This document shows, in pieces, positions 1 to 5,811 of a stretch of DNA of 9,012 nt. Numbering within the stretch: the stretch's first letter is position 1; every line of letters starts with the position of its first letter. A program made the translations under genes and the position numbers. The notes under the pieces are model-generated. The model was not told the origin of the DNA and ran no database searches. It was given only the letters and a program-made list of their open reading frames with translations. This DNA is from JARDZI01 sp041639705 (GTDB lineage Bacteria > Bacillota > Clostridia > Clostridiales > Caloramatoraceae), in the NCBI GenBank assembly GCA_041639705.1, contig JBEQBT010000132.1, positions 1 to 9,012 on the forward strand, read 5' to 3'.

Positions 1-816
1 ATCATTGTAGGCTACGGCACAAAGGCAGGACTGGCACCAATGCATACATGGCTTCCTGATGCCCACAGCGAAGCAACAACACCTATCAGCGCATTACTTT
101 CGGGAGTACTTTTGAATGTAGCACTTTACGTAATTCTCAGAATTGGAAGTATTGTAAAAATTACCGCTGGTGCTGGATTTGTAAATAATCTATATATAGG
201 CTTTGGTTTGGCATCTATTTTAACTGCATCACTGTTTATACTTCAGCAAAGAGATTTTAAAAGACTTTTAGCCTATTCCAGTATAGAAAATATGGGTATA
301 ATACTCCTTGCATTTGGTATTGATGTGAGATTTGCAGTATTTGCAGGACTATACCACTTTTTAGCCCATGCATTAACCAAGAGTACTCTCTTTATGTGTG
401 CAGGAAATGTTTATTTATCCTATGAAACAAAGGAAATAGACAGGGTTAGAGGGGGATTTAAGAACTCACCGGTGGTTGCAGTTGTATTTATTATGGGAAT
501 GCTTGCTATTACAGGAACACCTGGTTTTGCTCCATTCATAAGTGAATTTAACCTGATTAGAGGAATGTTTGACGGGGGCAAAGAAGTTATCGCATTTATA
601 TTTCTGGCTCTTTTAACACTGGTATTTGTAGGATTTTTTAAAAACCTTATGCCAATGTTTTATGGAGAAAGTAAAGAGGGTGCCTATAAGGCAAAGTCAG
701 AAACAAATATAATATTAATAGTTATGATGATATTAATTATAGGAGTAAGCTTCTATCAGCCACCATTTATTAAATTATTGATAGATAATTCCATCAAGCT
801 GCTTGGAGGTGCTTAA
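1..816 (+). CDS. HyfF/NuoN-like proton-conducting membrane subunit (5' end outside window)
   Basis: This is the C-terminal 271 residues of an antiporter-like subunit that forms the ion-translocating membrane arm in complex I, Mrp antiporters and group 4 hydrogenases. The frame is open from base 1, so the ATG at 40 is an internal Met and not the start. The family signature GTKAGLAPMHTWLPDAHSEA lies at visible residues 6-25 and includes the conserved helix Lys (K8). The DFKRLLAYSSIENMG motif follows at about 85-99, and HFLAHALTK at 119-127 carries the conserved His and Lys of the proton path. Further hydrophobic helices follow, up to a last one near residues 240-255. HyfF-type proteins are about 500 aa, so roughly half is visible. 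The stop (814-816) lies 1 nt before the next start, so the two are co-transcribed and probably translationally coupled. Family assignment is firm. The HyfF-type label, as against NuoN or MrpD, rests mainly on the neighbours. Confidence 0.9.
   Translation: MIVGYGTKAGLAPMHTWLPDAHSEATTPISALLSGVLLNVALYVILRIGSIVKITAGAGFVNNLYIGFGLASILTASLFILQQRDFKRLLAYSSIENMGIILLAFGIDVRFAVFAGLYHFLAHALTKSTLFMCAGNVYLSYETKEIDRVRGGFKNSPVVAVVFIMGMLAITGTPGFAPFISEFNLIRGMFDGGKEVIAFIFLALLTLVFVGFFKNLMPMFYGESKEGAYKAKSETNIILIVMMILIIGVSFYQPPFIKLLIDNSIKLLGGA
805..810 (+). promoter_or_regulatory. Ribosome binding site GGAGGT inside the end of the upstream gene
   Basis: GGAGGT lies 7 nt before a TTG at 818 and overlaps the last codons of the antiporter-like gene. 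It favours TTG 818 as the start of the large subunit. The earlier in-frame TTG at 803 and GTG at 809 would leave this site inside the coding region. Confidence 0.7.
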
Positions 817-817
817 A

Positions 818-1465
818 TTGGATAAGCTTTATTCGGGAAAAAATTATGAATTGTATTTTGTAGATAGCAAAGAGTTGTTAAAGGCTATTGAGGAAAAGAA
901 AGTGTTCAATGGAAGGCTTGTACTTCAATTTGCATCAGACGAAAGAACTTCTGATAATGGATTTGGAGTATATTATGTGTTTTCATTTGACAAGAGGATA
1001 GAAATAATTAAGACGAATACAGTTGATAGCCTGGATAGTATAAGTCATATATATCTCAGTGCCTCATTATATGAAAGAGAAATAGGGGAAATGTTTGGGG
1101 TTAAATTTAATAATCTTGAGGATAGTAGAGGACTTCTTTTACATGAAAACTGGCCAGAGGGATTGTATCCCCAGAGAAAGGACTTTTTATATAACACAAG
1201 ACCTGAGTTTAAATCGGGTTCCTATGAAATGCACAGGGTTGAGGGAGATGGGATTTTTGAGATTCCTGTTGGCCCTGTTCATGCAGGGATAATTGAACCG
1301 GCACACTTCAGATTTAGTGTATCAGGAGAAAGAATACTGAATCTTGAAGGAAGGTTTGGTTATGTGCACAAGGGTATCGAGAAAAAGGCAGAGGAGCTTA
1401 AAATACTTCATGGAGTTTTTATGGCAGAAAGAGTTGCAGCAGAGGAAACCATACACAATGCTTAA
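818..1465 (+). CDS. HycE/HyfG-like large subunit, N-terminal fragment (30-kDa domain plus start of 49-kDa domain)
   Basis: From TTG 818 this frame gives 215 aa. Residues 1 to about 130 form a NuoC/30-kDa-type domain with the ERE-x-x-EMFGV signature (E86-R87-E88) and the later PQRKDF segment. A 49-kDa/hydrogenase large-subunit start follows: GPVHAGIIEPAHFRF, then FGYVHKGIEK. The place of the hydrogenase L1 motif (RVCGICGF in HycE) reads RVAAEETI at residues 205-212, so both NiFe-ligand Cys are gone. The frame stops at 1463-1465, right after this motif, where relatives continue for about 300 more residues. The rest of the family's sequence resumes in the +1 frame (see 1463-2000) with about 100 codons missing. 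As it stands, the protein would be truncated and unlikely to assemble normally. A NuoC-like role for the N-terminal domain alone is possible but unproven. Confidence 0.8.
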   Translation: MDKLYSGKNYELYFVDSKELLKAIEEKKVFNGRLVLQFASDERTSDNGFGVYYVFSFDKRIEIIKTNTVDSLDSISHIYLSASLYEREIGEMFGVKFNNLEDSRGLLLHENWPEGLYPQRKDFLYNTRPEFKSGSYEMHRVEGDGIFEIPVGPVHAGIIEPAHFRFSVSGERILNLEGRFGYVHKGIEKKAEELKILHGVFMAERVAAEETIHNA

Positions 1466-2000
1466 AAAGGTTATATATGAAAGAGAATCATTTCTGGATA
1501 GACTTGAGGAGACAGGTATGGTTAATGCAGAGGTTGCGGAAGCATTTAACCTCTCTGGACCTGCATTGAGGGCTACTGGTGTGAAAAGGGATGTGAGATG
1601 TGAGCACCCATATGAATGCTATGAAGAGCTGAAGCTTAGAGAGGTTTTTTCTCAAAATGGAGATGTATATGGGAGAATGGATGTAAAGCTTCAGGAAATA
1701 GAGCAGTCTACAGAAATCATACAAAAACTTATACCACAAATTGAAAAGGGACAAATTTTTGTATCTATAGGTAAAATCCCCGAAGGAGTGCTTGGAATTT
1801 CCATGGTGGAAGGACCTAGGGGAGAAAACATTGCTGTAGTAATAAGTGGAGCAGATGGAAGCATTAATAGGTATAAGGTCAGGACAGCATCATATTGCAA
1901 TTGGCCTGCAGTTTGTTTTGCAGTAAGGGACAATATTGTGCCTGACTTTCCATTGATAAATAAAAGTTTTAATCTTTCATATTCAGGAAATGATTTATAG
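1463..2000 (+). pseudogene. HycE/HyfG-like large subunit, C-terminal fragment (frame-shifted after an internal deletion)
   Basis: This frame, +1 to the preceding fragment, is recognisable from about 1464: FLDRLEETGMV, then SGPALRATGVKRDVRCEHPY, then the NWPAVCFAVRDNIVPDFPLI segment. These match HycE/NuoD C-terminal blocks. The last residues NLSYSGNDL align one-to-one with the hydrogenase L2 motif DPCYSCTDR, so both L2 cysteines are replaced (Ser, Gly), and the protein ends there as NuoD-type subunits do. Relatives have about 100 more residues between the L1 region and this part, so the gene has lost an internal piece of a length not divisible by three. A possible restart is ATG 1518 behind GAGGAG (1506-1511), giving 160 aa, though this may be chance. 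The open frame extends back to 1344, but that stretch overlaps real coding sequence and has no family match. Natural decay and an assembly error cannot be told apart here. Confidence 0.75.
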
Positions 2001-2004
2001 GAGG
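1999..2004 (+). promoter_or_regulatory. Ribosome binding site AGGAGG that sets the small-subunit start
   Basis: AGGAGG overlaps the TAG stop (1998-2000) of the preceding frame and sits 6 nt before ATG 2011. This makes 2011 the likely start. The in-frame ATG at 1990 lies upstream of the site and would add an unrelated 7-residue tail. Confidence 0.8.
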
Positions 2005-2010
2005 CATTGT

Positions 2011-2739
2011 ATGTTTGGTATCCAACATCTGAAAAAAACAGGTAATGTGTCAGTAAGATATACACCTGAGAAAAAGCTTAACCTAAGTCCTAAATTTTTA
2101 GGTAAGATAATTGTCCATAAGGACAAGTGTGATAATATCCAGGAAATAATGAGTATTTGTCCTGTAAATGCAATAAACAGCGATCTGACCATTGATTTAG
2201 GAAAGTGCATATACTGCAAACTCTGTATAGAAGCAAGTAATGCATTTGAAATGAGTCAGGATTTTGATGTTTTGATAAATGATAAGAGTGAGGATGAAAA
2301 TATACAGGATATTGGAGAGGTTCTTAGAGAAAAAATAAAGAAAAGGTTTAAAAGAAGTCTGGGAATAAGGGCCGTGGATGCAGGCTCCTGCAATGGCTGC
2401 GACCTTGAGATACAGTCTCTGAATAATCCAATAAATGATATTGAACAGTATGGTATTCATTTTGTAGCCTCACCAAGACATGCAGATATAATAATGGTAA
2501 CTGGACCTGTCAGCCCCAATATGGCTGAAGCACTGAGGAAGACATACGAACAGGTACCCAATCCAAAGCTGGTTATTGCTGTAGGCAGCTGCTGTATTAA
2601 TGGAGGAATCTATAATGGAAGTTATGCCATTATAGATAATGTAGGTGAAGTAATCACTGTGGATGTATACATCCCAGGATGTCCTCCAAGACCTCAGGCA
2701 ATAATTACCGCAATTTACAAAGCTATAGATAAGATATAA
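2011..2739 (+). CDS. NuoB/HycG-like small subunit fused to an N-terminal ferredoxin domain
   Basis: The protein has 242 aa. Residues 30-80 are a ferredoxin-like domain with Cys 40, 50, 66, 69 and 72. C66-x2-C69-x2-C72 plus C50-Pro can hold one [4Fe-4S] cluster, but the first motif lacks two of its usual cysteines, so a second cluster cannot form. Residues from about 118 form the 20-kDa (NuoB/HycG) domain. Its proximal-cluster set is complete: CNGCDLE (C127, C130), GSCC (C194, with C195 beside it) and PGCPPRP (C224). CNGCD is the hydrogenase-type spelling, unlike the tandem CC of complex I. In E. coli Hyc/Hyf the ferredoxin (HycF/HyfH) and small subunit (HycG/HyfI) are separate proteins, so this is a fusion that also lost a cluster. 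It would relay electrons inside the peripheral arm. It appears intact although its large-subunit partner is broken. The likely terminator follows 6 nt after the stop. Confidence 0.88.
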   Translation: MFGIQHLKKTGNVSVRYTPEKKLNLSPKFLGKIIVHKDKCDNIQEIMSICPVNAINSDLTIDLGKCIYCKLCIEASNAFEMSQDFDVLINDKSEDENIQDIGEVLREKIKKRFKRSLGIRAVDAGSCNGCDLEIQSLNNPINDIEQYGIHFVASPRHADIIMVTGPVSPNMAEALRKTYEQVPNPKLVIAVGSCCINGGIYNGSYAIIDNVGEVITVDVYIPGCPPRPQAIITAIYKAIDKI

Positions 2740-2745
2740 TGGTTT

Positions 2746-2814
2746 AAAGTGTCAATTACCGGAGTAAGTAGAAGAGTTAAGAAGCTTACTGCTCTAGGAA
2801 TTGACACTTTTCAT
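2746..2814 (+). terminator. Probable rho-independent terminator (long hairpin) after the Ehr-like operon
   Basis: AAAGTGTCAATT (2746-2757) and AATTGACACTTT (2799-2810) are perfect 12-bp arms. A nested stem AGTAAG (2763-2768) / CTTACT (2785-2790) extends the hairpin with bulges. The T-run after it is short (CTTTTCATT), so termination may be imperfect, and the near-symmetric AT-rich arms could also work on the opposite strand. Its position just after the last gene of the block supports a terminator. Confidence 0.65.
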
Positions 2815-2921
2815 TAGTTATTTGTCATATTGATCCTACATGAGAACTGCATCATATGATTTAAAAATATAAAATCAAGAAAACATATAAAATTTTAGTA
2901 TTTATAGGAACTATACTATTA

Positions 2922-2950
2922 TTGACAAAGAATTTCTACTATAATAAAAT
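2922..2950 (+). promoter_or_regulatory. Candidate sigma-A promoter for the molybdenum hydroxylase operon
   Basis: A perfect -35 box TTGACA (2922-2927) is followed after 17 nt by TAAAAT (2945-2950), which differs from the -10 consensus at one base. An overlapping TATAAT at 2940-2945 has only a 12-nt spacer and is unlikely to be the -10 used. Transcription would start near 2957, inside the palindrome GATTAATTAATC. It is the best promoter-like site upstream of the block. Confidence 0.6.
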
Positions 2951-2952
2951 TA

Positions 2953-2964
2953 GATTAATTAATC
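2953..2964. repeat. 12-bp perfect palindrome GATTAATTAATC at the predicted transcription start
   Basis: The palindrome starts 3 nt after the -10 box and covers the predicted +1. This is a position where a dimeric repressor could block transcription. AT-rich DNA yields such palindromes by chance, so the operator role is only a suggestion. Confidence 0.3.
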
Positions 2965-3184
2965 AAACTATTTTTGAATTGTAAATTTCTAAATTACTCA
3001 CCTAAGAAGTTCATAATTATTAATTTTTTTAAGTTAATACTACTCTATTTAAATTCATATATATAATAATAACTATTTTATAATAAGGAATTTAAGACAA
3101 TTTTATGACAAATGAATACTTTGAAAGCAACCTAAATTATAAGTAAATCAACTTGAGAATCCTGAATAGGGGAAGGTGGTTAGT

Positions 3185-4030
3185 ATGGAAATTAAGAGCA
3201 TTTTTCAACCAAAAACTGTTGAAGAGGCTAAAGCTTTACTTTCTAAATATCCTAATACAAAGCTTTTAGCTGGGGGCACTGATTTAGTTTTGGGCTTAAG
3301 AAAAGAGGAACAAAATACTGAGTATTTAATAGCTATGGGAAAAGTCCCAGAGCTTAAGAACATAGTAGAAGATAAGAACCAAGTAATCCTTGGAAGCATG
3401 GTTACGTTCACACAGTTAAAAGAAAGTGTGCTAATTAGAGAAAATTTTAATGCATTATATGAGTGTGCAAAAAATATGGGCTCACCTCAAATTAGAAATA
3501 CTGCTACAATAGGTGGAAACATTGCTAATGCAGGATCTGCAGCAGATGCAATACCTTGTATAATGAGTATTGATGGGATTTTAGTTATTGAATCAATAGA
3601 TGGGACAAGAGAAATAAGCTGTGTGGAGTATTTCAAAAATTACTCTGAAGAAAAAATAAAAGAAAAAGAAATTCTAACTAAAATAATTATACCAAAGAAA
3701 AGTGAGAAAAGTGGATATTATAAGCTTGGTAAAAGAAATGCTCTAGCTATAGCCAGGGTTAGTGCTGCAGTAAGCTTAAATATTAAAGAGGATACAGTAA
3801 TAAGTATAAGCATAAGCCTTGGAGCTGTTGGGAAATATCCATTTAGGTCAGTAGAATTTGAAAAGCATGGTGAGGGTAAAAAGCTTGAATGGCTTTACGG
3901 AGAAGAAGCATTAAATATTTTAGAAAATGAAGTGTATGAGAGTATTAAAGGAAGAAAGACAATGCCCTTTAAGAAGGAAGCTGTTAAAGGAGTATATAAA
4001 GAAGCTTTAAGAATTGCTCTTGGAAAATAA
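3185..4030 (+). CDS. ndhF: Molybdenum hydroxylase FAD-binding subunit (NdhF / XdhB / CoxM family)
   Basis: This 281-aa subunit carries the FAD that takes electrons from the [2Fe-2S] clusters and passes them to NADP, NAD or another acceptor in the cytoplasm. AGGTDL at residues 29-34 and TIGGNI at 108-113, with D121 and a Pro shortly after (ADAIP), are the two FAD-contact motifs of the family (FAD_binding_5). The C-terminal CO_deh_flav_C-type domain begins with YYKLGKRNALAIARVSAA at about 178-195. The length fits the NdhF/CoxM class (about 280-300 aa). ATG 3185 is preferred over GTG 3176 because the G-rich site GGGGAAGGTGG ends 5 nt before it. It is the first gene of a closely spaced set; the next starts 41 nt downstream. 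Family membership is firm. The ndhF name follows from the split Mo subunit downstream and not from this protein alone. Confidence 0.9.
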   Translation: MEIKSIFQPKTVEEAKALLSKYPNTKLLAGGTDLVLGLRKEEQNTEYLIAMGKVPELKNIVEDKNQVILGSMVTFTQLKESVLIRENFNALYECAKNMGSPQIRNTATIGGNIANAGSAADAIPCIMSIDGILVIESIDGTREISCVEYFKNYSEEKIKEKEILTKIIIPKKSEKSGYYKLGKRNALAIARVSAAVSLNIKEDTVISISISLGAVGKYPFRSVEFEKHGEGKKLEWLYGEEALNILENEVYESIKGRKTMPFKKEAVKGVYKEALRIALGK

Positions 4031-4071
4031 ATTATAGTATATCCAAATATGTTGAGAATTGGAGTGAGAGT

Positions 4072-4539
4072 ATGGTTAAGGTTACTATAAAGGTAAATGG
4101 TAAGGAATATACAAGAGAAATTAATCCCATAATGAGATTGCTTGACTTTTTAAGAGATGAAATAAAGCTTAAGGGTACTAAGGAAGGCTGTGGAGAAGGT
4201 GAATGCGGAGCTTGCACAGTAATTGTGAATGGAAATACTGTTAACTCATGTATTATGTTAGCTGCAGCAGCAGATGGAGCTGAGGTTTTAACTATTGAAG
4301 GCTTATCAGGTGATGAACTTCATCCAATTCAACAATCATTTGTTGAAGTCGGAGCAGTACAGTGTGGGTATTGTATACCAGGTATGGTTCTAAGTGCAAA
4401 GGCTCTTTTAGATAAGAATATTGAAGCTACTGAAGAGGAAATAAAAGAAGGTATATCAGGAAATTTGTGCAGGTGTACAGGCTATAAAAAAATTGTAGAT
4501 GGAGTTAAGCTTGCACAAATTAAATTGAAAAATAGTTAG
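4072..4539 (+). CDS. ndhS: Molybdenum hydroxylase 2x[2Fe-2S] subunit (NdhS / XdhC / CoxS family)
   Basis: The protein has 155 aa, the usual size for this small subunit, and moves electrons from the Mo centre to FAD. All eight cluster ligands are present. The plant-type ferredoxin half has C40, C45, C48 and C60 (GCGEGECGACT, then a lone Cys). The helical half has C98-G-Y-C101 and C133-R-C135. The QCGYC and LCRCTGY signatures are textbook. The start is ATG 4072 behind GGAG (4061-4064). The gap to the FAD gene is 41 nt, and the next gene begins 12 nt after this stop. This subunit could in principle also serve the XdhA-like protein further downstream, whose own partners are not in the window. Confidence 0.93.
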   Translation: MVKVTIKVNGKEYTREINPIMRLLDFLRDEIKLKGTKEGCGEGECGACTVIVNGNTVNSCIMLAAAADGAEVLTIEGLSGDELHPIQQSFVEVGAVQCGYCIPGMVLSAKALLDKNIEATEEEIKEGISGNLCRCTGYKKIVDGVKLAQIKLKNS

Positions 4540-4551
4540 GGGGGAAGGTCT

Positions 4552-5799
4552 ATGAAGGCTGTTGGTCAAGGTTTAATAAAACCTGATGCTTATGATAAGG
4601 TTTCGGGTAAGGCTGTTTATCCCGATGATATAGAATTTGAAGGAATGCTTTATGCTGGAGTTAAAAGAAGTACTATACCCTTCGGAAGGTTAGTAAGTAT
4701 AAATATAGATGAGATAAAAAAACTACCAGGAGTAGAATGTGTAATAGATTACAGTATGATTCCAGGAGCAATAACTCATGGAGTTATATTTAAGGATACA
4801 CCTATTTTAGTTAAGGATATTATCAAAAGGGTGGGAGATGCAATATTACTTATAGTTGCAAAAGATAAGGAATCCCTAGATAATGCACTTAAAAGAGTTA
4901 AAGTAGAATATGAAGAATATGAGGGAGTATTTACAGTTGAGGATGCTTTGAAAGAGGGAGCCCCCATACTTGGAGATGGAAGTAATATATTATATGATAT
5001 TAAAATTAAAACTGGTAATATAGAAGATGGCTTCAAGGAAGCAAAATATATTGCTGAAAACTGGTACAGTACTCCAATGATTGAACATGCATTCCTGCAG
5101 CCTGAGGCAGCCGTTGGTAAATTTAATGAGGATGGTAGTATTGAAGTATATGTTGCGACCCAATATCCCCATTATGACAGGGAAGAGGTAGCAAAATGCC
5201 TTAATATAGAAGAGGACAAAGTAAGAATAAATAATACTACAATAGGCGGAGCATTTGGAGCAAGAGAGGATATTAATCCACAGTGTCATGCAGCACTTGC
5301 AGCTTATTTTACAAAAAAACCAGTTAAAATTGTTTATTCAAGGGAGGAATCTACCCTATCACACAGTAAAAGACACCCAATAAAGATGCATTACAAAACA
5401 GGAGTAAGGGCTGATGGAAAGCTATGTGCTTTAAAAGTAAGAATTTATGGCGATACTGGAGCCTATGCATCCTGGGGAATGAACATATTGAGAAAATCAG
5501 CGGTGCATGCAACAGGACCATATCATATTCCAAATATAGATATACAGGCACTGGCTGTTTATACAAATAATCCATATAGTGGAGCTATGAGAGGTTTTGG
5601 AGCTGCTCAGGTTCCTATAGGATCAGAAAGTCAAATGGATATATTGGCAGAAATGCTTGGAATGCATCCTCTTAAATTTAGATATATAAATTCCTTTGAA
5701 GTTGGGAGCATTACAGCTACAGGACAATGTTTATCCTCTAGTGTAGGAATTAAGAAGTGTATTGAAAAGATAGCAGAAATAGATGGAATTGAGCTGTAA
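4552..5799 (+). CDS. ndhL: Molybdopterin-binding subunit, N-terminal half as a separate protein (NdhL-like)
   Basis: The protein has 415 aa and matches the first half of the XdhA/CoxL family (the a/b hammerhead domain, then Mo-cofactor binding domain 1). Q204 in VATQYPH matches the conserved Gln near the Mo oxo/sulfido group. GGAFGARED at 232-240 is the cofactor loop, with E239 at the position of the purine-binding Glu of bovine xanthine dehydrogenase. AMRGFGAAQ follows, with R347 and F349. It ends where XdhA proteins reach their mid-protein linker, and the second half is the next gene. The end is not a frameshift: there is a clean stop, a 12-nt gap and a G-rich ribosome binding site (5800-5807). 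Its own site is GGGGGGAAGG (4539-4548). A 425 + 330 aa split of this kind is known from E. barkeri nicotinate dehydrogenase (NdhL + NdhM), so 6-hydroxylation of nicotinate or a related N-heterocycle is the leading guess. Confidence 0.85.
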   Translation: MKAVGQGLIKPDAYDKVSGKAVYPDDIEFEGMLYAGVKRSTIPFGRLVSINIDEIKKLPGVECVIDYSMIPGAITHGVIFKDTPILVKDIIKRVGDAILLIVAKDKESLDNALKRVKVEYEEYEGVFTVEDALKEGAPILGDGSNILYDIKIKTGNIEDGFKEAKYIAENWYSTPMIEHAFLQPEAAVGKFNEDGSIEVYVATQYPHYDREEVAKCLNIEEDKVRINNTTIGGAFGAREDINPQCHAALAAYFTKKPVKIVYSREESTLSHSKRHPIKMHYKTGVRADGKLCALKVRIYGDTGAYASWGMNILRKSAVHATGPYHIPNIDIQALAVYTNNPYSGAMRGFGAAQVPIGSESQMDILAEMLGMHPLKFRYINSFEVGSITATGQCLSSSVGIKKCIEKIAEIDGIEL

Positions 5800-5811
5800 G
5801 GGGGGAGAGAG

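Larger units (their letters stand above)
2815..3184. other. AT-rich intergenic region between the two blocks
   Basis: About 370 bp with very low GC and stops in every frame. I recognise no gene, tRNA or riboswitch. It holds a strong candidate promoter (2922-2950), a 12-bp palindrome at 2953-2964, a 10-bp palindrome ATCATATGAT at 2851-2860, and the ribosome binding site for the next gene (GGGGAAGGTGG, 3169-3179). The leader from the predicted start site to the ATG is about 230 nt, long for a simple promoter, but no clear GC-rich helices are visible in it. Confidence 0.7.

Noticed and set aside
1095..1292. 65-codon open frame inside the large-subunit gene
   Set aside because: It lies wholly within the NuoC-like coding frame, which has clear family motifs; no recognisable protein and no good ribosome binding site.
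1488..2460. Several minus-strand open frames of 74-124 codons
   Set aside because: All are antisense to the large- and small-subunit genes, overlap each other, and match no family; they look like chance frames in AT-rich coding DNA.
3121..3143. TTGAAA / TATAAG as a second promoter close to ndhF
   Set aside because: The spacer is only 11 nt, too short for sigma-A.
2815..3184. Riboswitch or tRNA in the leader
   Set aside because: No GC-rich stems, conserved cores or cloverleaf arms visible; very low GC throughout.
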